Of a stretch of DNA of 64,000 nt, positions 9,738 through 19,128 are shown one piece after another (the first letter of the stretch is position 1; every line of letters starts with the position of its first letter). Origin of the DNA: Pseudorhodobacter sp. E13 (GTDB lineage: Bacteria > Pseudomonadota > Alphaproteobacteria > Rhodobacterales > Rhodobacteraceae); the NCBI RefSeq assembly GCF_003991405.1, contig NZ_RPEN01000157.1, forward strand, positions 62,001 to 126,000, in the 5' to 3' direction. The translations under genes were made by a program, and so were the position numbers. Below the pieces are notes generated by a model. The model ran no database searches. It was not told where the DNA came from and saw only the letters and a program-made list of their open reading frames with translations.

Positions 9738-10235
9738 ATGTGGCTTTTATTGGCATTTATCGCCGTTCCATTGATCGAGATCGGGCTTTTCATCAAGGTT
9801 GGTGGCTGGTTGACCCTGTGGCCGACCCTTGGAATTGTGCTGCTGACCGGGATCATCGGCACGATGTTGGTGCGCCAGCAAGGGTTGAAGGTGTTGGGGG
9901 AATTGCGCAATTCGATGGCGCAGATGCGCGACCCGCTTTCGCCGCTGGCGCATGGTGCCTTGATCTTGTTTGCGGGGGCGTTGCTGCTGACACCCGGCTT
10001 TTTCACCGATGCGGTGGGGTTTGCGCTGTTGGTTCCGCCTTTGCGCCGGGCCATCATTGCGGCGGTAGCGGCACGGGTTCAGGTTGCCAGCTTCAGTGCC
10101 GGGCAAGCGCCTTCGCCGGGGCCGTATCGGGACGCTGGGCGCGATGATGTGATTGAAGCGGAATACGAAGATCTGACCGAAGACCGCCCGCAAACGCCGC
10201 CAAACAAACGCCCCTCGGGCTGGACAGAGCATTGA
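9738..10235 (+). CDS. fxsA: FxsA family membrane protein
   Basis: 165 aa. FxsA is a small inner-membrane protein; in E. coli its overproduction relieves exclusion of phage T7 by the F plasmid. The start MWLLLAFIAVPLIEIGLFIKVG and the later segment LLLTPGFFTDAVGFALLVPP are family signatures; three to four hydrophobic segments are visible. The C-terminal 50 residues are polar and acidic. A longer frame exists, but ATG 9738 has GGGAA just upstream and matches the family N-terminus. It is followed by secB after 54 nt. Confidence 0.88.
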   Translation: MWLLLAFIAVPLIEIGLFIKVGGWLTLWPTLGIVLLTGIIGTMLVRQQGLKVLGELRNSMAQMRDPLSPLAHGALILFAGALLLTPGFFTDAVGFALLVPPLRRAIIAAVAARVQVASFSAGQAPSPGPYRDAGRDDVIEAEYEDLTEDRPQTPPNKRPSGWTEH

Positions 10236-10289
10236 GGCCAATGCGATCACCTGCTAGACCATGCGCAATGATTTTTTGGGAGAGTTGAA

Positions 10290-10799
10290 ATGACCGAAGG
10301 AAATGGCGCTGAGCCGGCAGCAAACACCGCAGCCGCAGGCCAAGTGAAAATGCAGGTTCTGGGGCAATTCGTGCGCGATCTGTCCTTTGAAAACGCCGTT
10401 GCCCAGCGCGGCTTGCAGGGCACGGATGTGCAGCCTGATACACAGGTTGCCGTTAGCCTTGATGCCCGCAAGCGCAGCGGCGACCACCAGTTTGAGGTGA
10501 TCACCAAGTTCCGCGTTACCTCCAAGAACAAGGCCACCAATGAGACGCTGTTCATGGTAGAGCTGGATTACGGCGGCATTTTCCATGTCGAAGGCGTGCC
10601 GGAAGACCAGATGCACCCGTTCCTGCTCATCGAATGCCCGCGGATGCTGTTTCCCTATGTGCGCCGCATCATCTCGGACGTGACGCGCGATGGGGGCTTC
10701 CCGCCCCTGAACATCGACACGGTGGACTTTTTGGCCCTGTATCGCGCCGAACTGGCCCGCCGCATGGAAGAACAGAAAACCGCGCAGCCGGTTTCCTGA
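10290..10799 (+). CDS. secB: protein-export chaperone SecB
   Basis: 169 aa. SecB is a tetrameric cytoplasmic chaperone that keeps precursor proteins unfolded and hands them to SecA. Recognisable segments are QFVRDLSFENA near residues 31-41, ELDYGGIF and CPRMLFPYVRRIISDVTRDGGFPPL, the most conserved stretch of the family. GGGAGAG lies 5 nt before the ATG. A weak promoter-like pair TTGAGG (10232-10237) and TAGACC (10255-10260), 17 nt apart, overlaps the end of fxsA. Transcription ends at the hairpin at 10820-10851. Confidence 0.97.
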   Translation: MTEGNGAEPAANTAAAGQVKMQVLGQFVRDLSFENAVAQRGLQGTDVQPDTQVAVSLDARKRSGDHQFEVITKFRVTSKNKATNETLFMVELDYGGIFHVEGVPEDQMHPFLLIECPRMLFPYVRRIISDVTRDGGFPPLNIDTVDFLALYRAELARRMEEQKTAQPVS

Positions 10800-10819
10800 G
10801 CATATCCGACATTACGATA

Positions 10820-10851
10820 AAGGGGCCGGACGTTTTGTCCGGCCTTTTTTT
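10820..10851. terminator. intrinsic terminator between secB and dnaQ
   Basis: Eight-bp stem GGCCGGAC / GTCCGGCC with a 5-nt loop and seven T residues (10845-10851). The T run overlaps the dnaQ stop codon on the other strand. Upstream A residues are sparse, so it should work mainly for secB. Confidence 0.85.
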
Positions 10852-11545
10852 ATTGCCGTTTCAACCAGATAGCGGCGTCGCCCAGTTTTCCCACAAAGGC
10901 GGCATGGGCGGCGGCTTCGGCCTCTGTCAGGCGGGGGGGCAAGGGGTTTGGCCGCGCAGAGGGGCGCCATTCGCTTTGATCCGTGGCCGACGTTGCGGTT
11001 TTCTCTGCGTTGCTGGACAGGCCGAAATCTGGCTGGCGGCCGCCGATCAGTTCCAGATACACCTCGGCCAGAATTTCACTGTCCAGCAACGCGCCGTGTT
11101 TTTCGCGGCCCGAGTTATCGACGCCAAAGCGGCGGCACAGTGCATCGAGCGAGGCAGGCGAGCCGGGGAATTTTTGCCGTGCGATCATCAAGGTATCAAT
11201 CGCCTGACTGTTGGGAAGCGTGGGCAGGCCGATTGCTGCCAGTTCGTGATTGAGAAATTTCATGTCAAAACTGGCGTTATGGATCACCAGCTTGTCGGTG
11301 CCGATAAAATCCAGAAAGGCTTGGCCAATCTCGCGGAACACCGGTTTGTCGCGCAGGAAATCATCGCCCAGACCATGCACTTCAAACGCGGCTTTGGGCA
11401 TGGAGCGTTCTGGGTTGATATATTGGTGATAGGTGCGGCCCGTGGGCATGTGGTTGAACAGTTCCACCGCGCCGATTTCAACAATGCGGTCGCCTTCGGT
11501 CGGTTCAAACCCCGTGGTTTCGGTGTCGAGGACAATCTCACGCAT
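10850..11545 (-). CDS. dnaQ: DNA polymerase III epsilon subunit (proofreading exonuclease)
   Basis: 231 aa. This is the 3'-5' exonuclease of the replicase. The ExoI motif is VLDTETTG (Asp7, Glu9), ExoII is VIHNASFDMKFLNHEL and ExoIII is HGALLDSEILAEVYLELIG, so the DEDDh catalytic set is complete. After about residue 180 the sequence is polar and ends with a short tail that would contact the alpha subunit. It overlaps coaE by 8 nt, and with aroE and maf it forms the conserved origin-side cluster. Confidence 0.96.
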   Translation of the reverse strand: MREIVLDTETTGFEPTEGDRIVEIGAVELFNHMPTGRTYHQYINPERSMPKAAFEVHGLGDDFLRDKPVFREIGQAFLDFIGTDKLVIHNASFDMKFLNHELAAIGLPTLPNSQAIDTLMIARQKFPGSPASLDALCRRFGVDNSGREKHGALLDSEILAEVYLELIGGRQPDFGLSSNAEKTATSATDQSEWRPSARPNPLPPRLTEAEAAAHAAFVGKLGDAAIWLKRQ

Positions 11546-12131
11546 GCTGCACCTGTCGGATATAGGCGATGAGCGCGGTCACGCAGGCCTGCGCTGCATC
11601 AAGACTAAGGGTTTCGATGATATGGGTGGCGCGTTTCCGCTTTTCGGCATCGGGCATCTGGCGGGACAGGATGGTGTGAAACTGCGCCTCGGTCATGCCG
11701 GGGCGGGCCAAAACGCGGGCACGTTGCAAGGCGGCGGGCGCGGTGACAAGCAAGGTCGCATCCATGTCAGATTCAGAGCCTTTTTCGAACAGCAGCGGGA
11801 TATCCAGCACGACGATATCAGCCCGCGCCTTGTGCAGGAAATCAGCGCGATCAGCCGCGACAAGCGGATGCACGATCTGCTCGATACCGCTCAGCGCGCC
11901 CGGATCGGCGGCGATGATGGTTTTCAGCGCGCTGCGATCCACCGCGCCACCGATGATCGCTTGCGGCCATTGGCTTGCGATGGCCGGAACCGCCGCGCCG
12001 CCTTGGGCATAGAGCCGGTGGACGGCGGCATCGGCATCCCAGACCGGCAGTCCGGCTGCGGCGAAAAACCCGGCAGTGGTGGATTTGCCCATGCCGATAG
12101 ACCCGGTCAACCCAAGCCGGAAGGCCGTCAT
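11538..12131 (-). CDS. coaE: dephospho-CoA kinase
   Basis: 197 aa. CoaE catalyses the last step of coenzyme A synthesis, phosphorylation of dephospho-CoA on the ribose. The P-loop GSIGMGKS is at residues 10-17. VWDADAAVHRLYAQGG follows, the CoA-binding segment of the family, and the lid region contains RQM.DAEKR. It sits in a tightly overlapping minus-strand unit: 4 nt with aroE upstream and 8 nt with dnaQ downstream. Confidence 0.96.
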   Translation of the reverse strand: MTAFRLGLTGSIGMGKSTTAGFFAAAGLPVWDADAAVHRLYAQGGAAVPAIASQWPQAIIGGAVDRSALKTIIAADPGALSGIEQIVHPLVAADRADFLHKARADIVVLDIPLLFEKGSESDMDATLLVTAPAALQRARVLARPGMTEAQFHTILSRQMPDAEKRKRATHIIETLSLDAAQACVTALIAYIRQVQHA

Positions 12132-12967
12132 AGCCCCATGACCGTATCGCGGGTGTCTTCGTCCACCTCGGGCCGTTGGCCGAACCAGCGTTCAAAACCG
12201 GGGGCGGCCTGATGCAAAAGCATTCCCAAACCATCCACCGTCTGGCAGCCGCGTTCGGCGGCATGGGTCAGCAATTCGGTTTGAATGGGGGTATAGACCA
12301 GATCATTGACCAATGCGGCGGGGTTGAGTTCGGCAAGGCTGACGTTGAATTCCGGCTTGCCAACCATACCAAGGGCTGTGGTGTTGACCACGGTTGCCAC
12401 ATCATCCAGACAATGCGCGGATTGCACCCAATCCACCACCGTCAGCTTTGCGCCAAAATCAGAGCGCAGCGCCTCGGCGCGGGCGCGGGTGCGGTTGGTG
12501 ATGCGGATTTCGGGAACGCCGACCTCTATCAAGGCAGCGACAACAGCGCGGGCCGCACCGCCAGCACCAAACACCATCGCAGGACCGGATTTTGGCTGCC
12601 AGTCCGGCGCGTTCTGACGCAAGTTTGCCACGAAACCAGAACCATCAGTGTTATCGGCGTGAATTTTACCATCGCTGCGGAAGATCAAAGTATTCGCCGC
12701 CCCGATCAGCGCGGCGCGGTCTGTCACGATATCGGCAAGCGCGATCACGCTTTCCTTGTGGGGGATAGTGACATTCAGCCCGACGAAACCCAATTTCGGC
12801 AGCATCCGCAGCGCCTCGGCCATATCAGCCTGGGCGATATCCATCGGGATGTAATGGCCTTTGATGCCATAACGTTTCAGCCAGTAATTATGCAGGATGG
12901 GCGAGCGGCTATGGGCGATCGGAGAACCGATAACCCCAGCCAATGGAATGCGCGGATGGTCCGTCAT
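12128..12967 (-). CDS. aroE: shikimate dehydrogenase
   Basis: 279 aa. AroE reduces 3-dehydroshikimate to shikimate with NADPH in aromatic amino-acid synthesis. The shikimate-binding serines are in AHSRSP (residues 18-23), the catalytic lysine is Lys71 in VTIPHKES, and DNTDGSGF carries the conserved Asp. The NADP-binding loop is [12 protein letters not shown] with NRTRARAE after it. It overlaps the coaE start by 4 nt and the maf stop by 4 nt. Confidence 0.97.
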   Translation of the reverse strand: MTDHPRIPLAGVIGSPIAHSRSPILHNYWLKRYGIKGHYIPMDIAQADMAEALRMLPKLGFVGLNVTIPHKESVIALADIVTDRAALIGAANTLIFRSDGKIHADNTDGSGFVANLRQNAPDWQPKSGPAMVFGAGGAARAVVAALIEVGVPEIRITNRTRARAEALRSDFGAKLTVVDWVQSAHCLDDVATVVNTTALGMVGKPEFNVSLAELNPAALVNDLVYTPIQTELLTHAAERGCQTVDGLGMLLHQAAPGFERWFGQRPEVDEDTRDTVMGL

Positions 12968-13556
12968 GTGTCAATAAATCCCCTTACCCTGAGATAGCCC
13001 AAGAGAGGCAACAGGGGAAGCCCGAGGATGGTGAAGTAATCGCCCTCCACCTCTGAAAACAGCCGGATGCCTTCTTGTTCCAGCAAATAGGCCCCGGCAG
13101 AGTGGCGGATGCTGTCCCAATTGCGGTGAATATAGCCATCAAGCCAGGCATCGGAAAAGCTGTGCATGGTCAACCGGGCCTTGCCGACATGGCGCCAGAT
13201 CGGCTTTGCCTCATGGTAAAGCACCACGGCTGACAGAAGTTGATGCTTTTGGCCGCGCAGTTGCAAAAGCTGGCGCTTTGCACCCTCGGGCGTTTCGGGC
13301 TTGCCCCAGGCTTTGCCCTTGAATTCAAGCACCTGATCGCAGCCCAGAACCAAGGCATCGGGCTGGCGTTCCGCGATTTTACGGGCCTTCATTTCGGCAA
13401 GGAAATCCGCGATGTCTTGTGGTGTGGCATCTTCTGCTTCCAGCCCCGCGCGCAGGGCGGCTTCGTCGATGCGGGCTGGCTGGTGACATCAACCCCGGCG
13501 GCGCGCAGCATATCCAGCCGCGTCGAGGAGGAAGAAGCGAGAATGAACGGCGGCAT
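12964..13556 (-). pseudogene. maf: Maf-family nucleotide pyrophosphatase, frameshifted
   Basis: Maf proteins hydrolyse non-canonical NTPs and 7-methyl-GTP. The N-terminus MPPFILASSSSTRLDMLRAAG (from 13556) is the family signature, but the frame breaks near 13470-13476. The remainder, [18 protein letters not shown]... then [21 protein letters not shown] and the C-terminus, continues in another frame to 12964. The joined length, about 197 residues, is normal. At the break CAGCCCGCATCG reads as if 1 or 4 nt were lost (CAGCCCGCCCGCATCG would restore the frame). It could be a sequencing error or a recent mutation. It is the first gene of maf-aroE-coaE-dnaQ and borders the oriC candidate. Confidence 0.85.
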
Positions 13557-13952
13557 CGGTTGTGTGTGACCCTGTGGAAAATCTTGATATGTTCCAACGG
13601 CCGGTTTTGGGGACAAGCCGCGTTTTGCCCAGTGGTGGGGGTAAGGGGCGCTTTTTGTCAAGCTTTCGCGATGGATATCCACATGTGGAAGCGCACGGAA
13701 AGGGGCTGGGGATAGAGTAGAAACGGCGATAGCTGTTGATGAAACGGAGCCAAGACAAAGCGGTTAGTTTATTGATTTTATTGCCGTAATCAGGGTTTGA
13801 CGAAACTATCCTGTCATTTACCCACAATATTGGCTATGGGGATGAACCTGCGGAGAGATTCAGATATTCTGTTATCCATAGGGCCATCTATATCTACATC
13901 TTTCTATATATATCTTATATTTAAAGAGTAGGCAGAGCAGAGAAGACAAAAC
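13557..13952. other. candidate chromosomal replication origin (oriC)
   Basis: A 396-bp non-coding gap between divergent maf and hemJ. One-mismatch matches to the DnaA box TTATCCACA are at 13573-13581 (reverse, TTTTCCACA), 13675-13683 (ATATCCACA), 13818-13826 (TTACCCACA) and 13872-13880 (TTATCCATA). An AT-rich stretch at 13886-13925, close to the last two boxes, could be the unwinding element. An IHF-like site with one mismatch is at 13765-13777 and a CcrM site GATTC at 13857. In Caulobacter and relatives the origin lies between the maf-aroE-coaE-dnaQ side and the hem-rho-mnmE-mnmG-parAB side, exactly this position. The two genes that flank it there (the RP001-type gene and hemE) are absent. 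No experiment supports it here. Confidence 0.6.
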
Positions 13953-14402
13953 ATGACCTCGATACTGGCGGATATATATCTTTGGGTGAAGGCCCTGCAT
14001 GTGATGGCGGTGATCTCGTGGATGGCGGGGTTGTTTTATTTGCCACGGCTGTTTGTCTATCATGCAGAGCAGGTGAAAACCGGGGATGCGGCGGATGGTT
14101 TGTTTCAGACCATGGAAATGAAGCTGCTGCGGGTGATCATGAACCCGGCGATGGTTGTGACCTGGGTGGCAGGCCTGATGCTGGTGCTGACGCCGGGGAT
14201 CGTGGATTGGTCGATGGTCTGGCCCTGGACCAAGGCTGTGTCGGTGCTGGGGATGACATGGTTTCACATGTGGCTTGCGGGTCGGCGCAAGGCGTTTGAA
14301 GTGGGACAGAACAGCCTGACCGGGCGCAATTACCGGATGATGAACGAGGTGCCGACCATTTTGATGGTTGTGATCGTCTTGTCGGTTATTGTGAAGTTCT
14401 GA
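13953..14402 (+). CDS. hemJ: HemJ protoporphyrinogen IX oxidase
   Basis: 149 aa with four membrane helices. HemJ oxidises protoporphyrinogen IX to protoporphyrin IX in bacteria that lack HemG and HemY. The N-terminal helix LWVKALHVMAVISWMAGLFYLPRLFVYH contains the conserved His16 and the SWMAGLFYLPRLFVYH family signature. The GMTWFHMWL segment carries another conserved His, and the protein ends NEVPTILMVVIVLSVIVKF. It is the first gene right of the oriC candidate and is followed by rho. hemW and hemH lie elsewhere in the window. Confidence 0.92.
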   Translation: MTSILADIYLWVKALHVMAVISWMAGLFYLPRLFVYHAEQVKTGDAADGLFQTMEMKLLRVIMNPAMVVTWVAGLMLVLTPGIVDWSMVWPWTKAVSVLGMTWFHMWLAGRRKAFEVGQNSLTGRNYRMMNEVPTILMVVIVLSVIVKF

Positions 14403-14410
14403 GGCTTTTC

Positions 14411-14439
14411 TTGACAATTTAGCGGCTGTTGCCTATCTG
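14411..14439 (+). promoter_or_regulatory. sigma-70 promoter of rho
   Basis: A consensus TTGACA (14411-14416), a 17-nt spacer and TATCTG (14434-14439). It starts 8 nt after the hemJ stop and predicts a leader of about 85 nt before rho. A long rho leader fits the autoregulation known in E. coli, but I see no specific attenuator. Confidence 0.65.
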
Positions 14440-14532
14440 GGCCAAAGCTGGGCCGTCCGGTCCGTAAAGCGTTTCCCCTTTTGTCGACGATGCCATCGCC
14501 ATGATCCGCGATGAGCCGAGGATGTTGCAGCC

Positions 14533-15831
14533 ATGACCGATGAGACCTTTTCCGAAGATGCCCCTGTTGGACGGCTTAATCTTGCTGACCTGAAAGCCAA
14601 GACGCCTGCTGATCTGCTGGCGATGGCGGAAGAATGGGATGTGGAAAACGCACCTTCCATGCGGAAGGGTGAGATGATGTTCTCTATCCTGAAAGAGCAT
14701 GCCGAGGAAGGTTGGGAAATCGGCGGCGATGGCGTGCTGGAAGTGGTGCAGGATGGGTTTGGATTCCTGCGCTCTCCTTCGGCGAACTATTTGCCGGGGC
14801 CGGATGATATTTATGTCTCGCCCGATATGATCCGCCAGTTTTCACTGCGCACAGGCGATACGATTGAAGGCGTGATCGCGGCCCCGCGTGAGACGGAACG
14901 CTATTTCAGCATGACCAAGGTAACACGGATCAACTTTGATGATCCGGAAAAGGCACGTCACAAGGTTCATTTTGACAACCTGACGCCGCTTTATCCTGAT
15001 GAACGCTTCAAGATGGAAGTGGATGATCCGACGTTGAAAGACCGTTCGGCGCGGATCATTGATCTGGTTGCCCCGATCGGGAAGGGGCAGCGTGGCTTGA
15101 TCGTGGCGCCGCCGCGGACGGGTAAAACCGTTTTGCTTCAGAATATTGCGCATTCCATCGCGACCAATCATCCGGAATGCTATCTGATCGTGTTGCTGAT
15201 CGACGAACGCCCGGAAGAAGTGACGGATATGCAGCGTTCTGTGAAGGGTGAAGTTGTGTCTTCGACCTTCGATGAACCGGCAACGCGGCATGTGGCCGTG
15301 GCCGAGATGGTGATCGAGAAGGCCAAGCGGCTGGTGGAGCATAAGCGCGACGTTGTAATTTTGCTTGATTCGATCACGCGTCTGGGCCGGGCCTTCAACA
15401 CGGTTGTGCCGTCCTCGGGCAAGGTTCTGACCGGTGGTGTGGATGCCAATGCCTTGCAGCGGCCCAAGCGGTTCTTTGGGGCGGCGCGGAACATTGAAGA
15501 AGGCGGGTCGTTGACCATCATTGCCACGGCGTTGATTGATACCGGCAGCCGGATGGATGAAGTGATCTTTGAAGAATTCAAAGGCACTGGTAACTCTGAA
15601 ATTGTTCTGGATCGAAAGGTTGCCGATAAGCGCGTGTTCCCGGCGATGGACATTCTGAAATCCGGCACACGGAAAGAGGATCTGCTGGTGGATAAAATCG
15701 ACCTTCAGAAAACCTATGTTTTGCGCCGCATCCTGAACCCGATGGGGACAACGGATGCGATTGAATTCCTGATTTCGAAGTTGAAGCAGACCAAAACCAA
15801 CTCGGATTTCTTCGATTCGATGAACACCTGA
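14533..15831 (+). CDS. rho: transcription termination factor Rho
   Basis: 432 aa. Rho is a hexameric RNA helicase that ends transcription of untranslated RNA. The N-terminal Rho domain ([19 protein letters not shown]) is followed by the RNA-binding cold-shock domain with RNP1 DGFGFLR at residues 74-80. Walker A is APPRTGKT at 192-199, Walker B lies in [14 protein letters not shown], and the Q-loop/R-loop region is downstream. The N-terminus is somewhat longer than that of E. coli Rho, as in other alphaproteobacteria. An imperfect inverted repeat follows the stop. Confidence 0.98.
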   Translation: MTDETFSEDAPVGRLNLADLKAKTPADLLAMAEEWDVENAPSMRKGEMMFSILKEHAEEGWEIGGDGVLEVVQDGFGFLRSPSANYLPGPDDIYVSPDMIRQFSLRTGDTIEGVIAAPRETERYFSMTKVTRINFDDPEKARHKVHFDNLTPLYPDERFKMEVDDPTLKDRSARIIDLVAPIGKGQRGLIVAPPRTGKTVLLQNIAHSIATNHPECYLIVLLIDERPEEVTDMQRSVKGEVVSSTFDEPATRHVAVAEMVIEKAKRLVEHKRDVVILLDSITRLGRAFNTVVPSSGKVLTGGVDANALQRPKRFFGAARNIEEGGSLTIIATALIDTGSRMDEVIFEEFKGTGNSEIVLDRKVADKRVFPAMDILKSGTRKEDLLVDKIDLQKTYVLRRILNPMGTTDAIEFLISKLKQTKTNSDFFDSMNT

Positions 15832-15833
15832 CC

Positions 15834-15897
15834 GAAGCGAGGGCTGGGGAGCTATAGACGCTTCCCGGCATTGGCTGTATAGCCCTGCTTTCGCTTC
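15834..15897. repeat. imperfect inverted repeat after rho
   Basis: GAAGCGA (15834-15840) can pair with TCGCTTC (15891-15897), and GCTATA (15851-15856) with TATAGC (15878-15883), giving a long interrupted hairpin 3 nt after the rho stop. A short pyrimidine-rich stretch follows but no real T run. It may be an RNA-stability or processing element, or the rho 3' end. Confidence 0.5.
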
Positions 15898-15949
15898 TTG
15901 CGCTGTGTTATTCCGTTTTGCAGATCGGCGTTAATTCGGGAGAATGGCC

Positions 15950-17251
15950 ATGTCAGACACCATTTTTGCGCTTGCCTCGGCGAGAGGCAAGGCGGGTTTG
16001 TCCGTTGTTCGGCTGTCTGGACCGAAGGCGCATGATGCTGCGCGCCTGTTTGCGCCTTTGCCTGCTATGCGTCAGGCGGGTTTGCGTCGCTTGATGTGGA
16101 ACGGGGCACTGTTGGATGAGGCGCTGGTGCTGGCCTTTGGGAAGGGTGCGAGTTTTACCGGGGAAGATGTGGTGGAGCTGCATCTGCATGGAAGCCGTGC
16201 GGTTGTTGCGGCTGTGATCGCGGCCTTGTCTGAGATTCCCGGCTTGCGGCCTGCGGAGGCTGGTGAGTTCACACGGCGGGCCTTGGAAAACGGGTGTTTG
16301 GATCTGACCCAAGTTGAAGGGCTGGCTGATCTGATTGATGCAGAAACGGAGGCGCAGCGGGTTCAATCGCTTCGTGTTTTGTCCGGGGCGATTGGCGAGA
16401 GAGTGCGTGATTGGCGCGGCAAGATGATCCGGGCTGCGGCATTGTTGGAAGCGACGATCGATTTTGCCGATGAAGATGTGCCTGAAGATGTGCTGCCAGA
16501 AGTTCGTGCGCTGTTGGATGGTCTGTTGGTAGCGCTGCGTGCTGAAGTAGCAGGCGCGGCGGCATCGGAGCGTATTCGGGACGGGTTTGAGGTTGCGATC
16601 GTTGGTCGGCCTAACGCAGGAAAATCGACGCTTCTCAATAGTTTAGCTGGTCGGAATGCGGCGATTACTTCGGAAGTGGCGGGCACTACGCGCGATGTGA
16701 TCGAAGTGCGGATGGATTTGCAGGGGCTTGCTGTTACTTTTCTTGATACAGCTGGTTTGCGCGAAACGGATGATCTGGTTGAGGCCTTGGGTGTGAGCCT
16801 TGCGATAGAGCGTGCGCAGAAGGCGGATCTGCGGGTCTTTCTGCAATCAGAAGGTGCCGATGTTGAATTGCTAGAGCCGCAGGATGGAGATATTCTTGCG
16901 ATGGGGAAGGCGGATATCTTCGGTGGGTGTGCGATCCATGGGGATGCCATTCGGGTCTCTGGTAGAACGGGTGAGGGGGTTTCCGCGCTTATTCAGCGGA
17001 TTACGGAAGTCCTTTCGCAGCGTGTGGCGGGTGCCAGTGTCCTAACCCGAGAAAGGCATCGTATTGCGATCGCGGAAGCGGTGCGAGCTTTGGAAATTGC
17101 CCGAATCGAGGTAGACAAGCTTGGGCCAGTACTGGAGATAGCGTCTGAAGAATTGCGGATTGCGTCGCGTGCGCTTCAGATCTTGCTGGGTGAGATTGAT
17201 GTTGAAACCTTGCTTGGGGAAATCTTCTCAAGCTTTTGCATTGGGAAATGA
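15950..17251 (+). CDS. mnmE: tRNA modification GTPase MnmE
   Basis: 433 aa. With MnmG it installs the (carboxymethyl)aminomethyl group on U34 of certain tRNAs. The N-terminal domain ([22 protein letters not shown]) binds folate. The G domain has G1 GRPNAGKST at residues 219-227, the G2 region [10 protein letters not shown] and G3 DTAGLRE. The extreme C-terminus FCIGK (429-433) holds the catalytic Cys. Two ATGs lie 6 nt apart; 15950 has GGGAG at 7-nt spacing, so I prefer it to 15944. The stop is 3 nt before the chosen mnmG start. Confidence 0.96.
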   Translation: MSDTIFALASARGKAGLSVVRLSGPKAHDAARLFAPLPAMRQAGLRRLMWNGALLDEALVLAFGKGASFTGEDVVELHLHGSRAVVAAVIAALSEIPGLRPAEAGEFTRRALENGCLDLTQVEGLADLIDAETEAQRVQSLRVLSGAIGERVRDWRGKMIRAAALLEATIDFADEDVPEDVLPEVRALLDGLLVALRAEVAGAAASERIRDGFEVAIVGRPNAGKSTLLNSLAGRNAAITSEVAGTTRDVIEVRMDLQGLAVTFLDTAGLRETDDLVEALGVSLAIERAQKADLRVFLQSEGADVELLEPQDGDILAMGKADIFGGCAIHGDAIRVSGRTGEGVSALIQRITEVLSQRVAGASVLTRERHRIAIAEAVRALEIARIEVDKLGPVLEIASEELRIASRALQILLGEIDVETLLGEIFSSFCIGK

Positions 17252-17253
17252 GG

Positions 17254-19128
17254 ATGTTTCACGTGGAACATTTTGATGTCATCGTTGTTGGTGGCGGGCA
17301 TGCGGGCTGTGAGGCTGCGGCAGCCGCCGCGCGCGCTGGTGCAGAAACGGCATTGGTGACACTGAAGAAGGCCGCGTTGGGCGTGATGTCCTGTAATCCG
17401 GCTATCGGTGGGCTTGGAAAAGGCCATCTTGTTCGTGAAATAGACGCGTTTGATGGGATAATGGGCTTGGCGGCGGATGCGGCAGGCATTCAGTTTCGTC
17501 TTTTGAACCGCAGTAAAGGGCCGGCAGTGCAGGGGCCAAGGACACAAGCGGACAGGAAGCTGTATCGGCAAGCTATTCAGGGGATTTTGGAGAAACAACA
17601 GGGGCTTACCGTCATTGAAGGTGAGGTTGTTGATTTTATCTTACAGCAGGGTCAAATCTTTGGCGTTCGCTTGGCTGATGGTTCTGAGATCCGCGGCAAG
17701 TCAGTTATTTTGACAGCTGGGACTTTTCTGAACGGTTTGATCCATGTTGGCGACAAAAGAACATCGGGCGGCCGGGTTGGGGAATTGCCGTCAGTTAAGT
17801 TGGCGGAAAAGCTTGCCGATCTTGGGCTGGCGTCTGGTCGGTTGAAAACGGGAACGCCGCCCCGTCTTGACGGCAGAACCATCAATTGGGCCGAGCTGGA
17901 AAGCCAGGCGGGCGATGATGTTCCGACCATGCTCTCGTTTATGAGTATTTCACCAGTTGCGCCACAGGTTGAATGTGGGATTACCGAAACCAATGAGAAT
18001 ACGCATGAGATCGTGCGTCGCAATCTGGACCGTTCTGCCATGTATGGTGGCCATATTGAGGGGGTCGGCCCACGTTATTGCCCCTCGATCGAAGATAAGA
18101 TTGTCCGCTTCTCGGATAAATCTTCACATCAAATTTTCCTAGAACCAGAGGGTGTCGACGATCACACAGTCTATCCGAATGGTATTTCGACATCTTTACC
18201 CGCAGAGGTGCAAGAGCAATATGTGCGCTCGATCAAAGGTCTAGAGAAAACAGTGATTTTGCAGCCAGGTTATGCGATTGAATATGACTATTTCGACCCG
18301 CGGGGCCTTGGCCCAGATCTTATGGTTCGTGGCGTCACGGGACTGTATTTTGCGGGTCAGATTAACGGGACAACAGGATATGAGGAGGCGGCAGCACAGG
18401 GGCTTGTCGCTGGGTTGAATGCTGCACGATTTGCGAGACAGCAGGATCCGGTTAGCTTTAGTCGCGCCGAAAGCTACATTGGTGTGATGATTGACGATCT
18501 GATTTCCCGCGGGGTTACTGAACCTTATCGGATGTTCACTTCTCGCGCAGAGTATCGTTTGGTCTTGCGGGCGGATAACGCCGATCAGCGCTTGACGCAT
18601 TTGGCCTTGTCGATTGGTGCCGTTGGAGAGGGGCGCAAGAAGGAATTTCTTGCCAAGATGGAAAAGCTGGATAAGGGCCGCGATGCCCTGAACCAGATTA
18701 GCTATACGGCTAATCAGTTGGTAAAAGCAGGCTTTCACGTGCGTCAAGATGGGGTGCGCAGGACAGCGTTTTCTCTCTTATCCCAGCTTGATATATCTCC
18801 TTCAGCGATTGCTACGCGATTGGATGGATTTCCATTCTTGGAGCCCGATGTGTTGATGCAGATGTGGCGGGAATCTCTCTATTCCAATTACTCGGATCGT
18901 CAGAGCGCGGACGCGGCTGCGCTGAGGAAAGACGAAGCCGTTGTTATACCAAAGGATTTTGATTTCCAATCACTCCCCGGTCTTTCTGGGGAATTGAAAG
19001 CAAAGCTGACCCTGCGGCGTCCTGGTTCAATTGCGCACGCAGGCAAGATAGAAGGGATGACCCCGGCCGCGCTCTTACTCGTCCTCTCTCGTCTGAAAAG
19101 CGAAGAATCGGCGCGGCGCGCAAAATGA
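17254..19128 (+). CDS. mnmG: tRNA U34 modification enzyme MnmG
   Basis: 624 aa FAD enzyme and partner of MnmE. The dinucleotide-binding motif GGGHAG is at residues 13-18. The conserved segments [46 protein letters not shown] and the C-terminal [18 protein letters not shown] are all present. Start 17254 ([15 protein letters not shown]) has GGGAA 6 nt upstream; 17248 (ATGA overlap with the mnmE stop) is an alternative. The first codons are a parS site (17255-17270), so the MFHV N-terminus is dictated by a ParB-binding sequence. The stop overlaps the rsmG start by 4 nt. Confidence 0.96.
   Translation: MFHVEHFDVIVVGGGHAGCEAAAAAARAGAETALVTLKKAALGVMSCNPAIGGLGKGHLVREIDAFDGIMGLAADAAGIQFRLLNRSKGPAVQGPRTQADRKLYRQAIQGILEKQQGLTVIEGEVVDFILQQGQIFGVRLADGSEIRGKSVILTAGTFLNGLIHVGDKRTSGGRVGELPSVKLAEKLADLGLASGRLKTGTPPRLDGRTINWAELESQAGDDVPTMLSFMSISPVAPQVECGITETNENTHEIVRRNLDRSAMYGGHIEGVGPRYCPSIEDKIVRFSDKSSHQIFLEPEGVDDHTVYPNGISTSLPAEVQEQYVRSIKGLEKTVILQPGYAIEYDYFDPRGLGPDLMVRGVTGLYFAGQINGTTGYEEAAAQGLVAGLNAARFARQQDPVSFSRAESYIGVMIDDLISRGVTEPYRMFTSRAEYRLVLRADNADQRLTHLALSIGAVGEGRKKEFLAKMEKLDKGRDALNQISYTANQLVKAGFHVRQDGVRRTAFSLLSQLDISPSAIATRLDGFPFLEPDVLMQMWRESLYSNYSDRQSADAAALRKDEAVVIPKDFDFQSLPGLSGELKAKLTLRRPGSIAHAGKIEGMTPAALLLVLSRLKSEESARRAK
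17255..17270. other. parS site 1 (mnmG start)
   Basis: TGTTTCACGTGGAACA, one mismatch to the ParB-binding consensus TGTTTCACGTGAAACA. It begins at the second base of the mnmG start codon and encodes FHVEH. It lies 2.5 kb before parA. Confidence 0.85.

Noticed and set aside
13389-13597. Programmed frameshifting in maf
   Set aside because: No slippery heptamer or downstream structure is visible at the break, and other Maf proteins are single-frame, so mutation or sequencing error is simpler.
18731-18746. A fourth parS-like site in mnmG (CTTTCACGTGCG)
   Set aside because: The core TTTCACGTG matches but the right half differs (CGTCA), so it breaks the palindrome that ParB needs.
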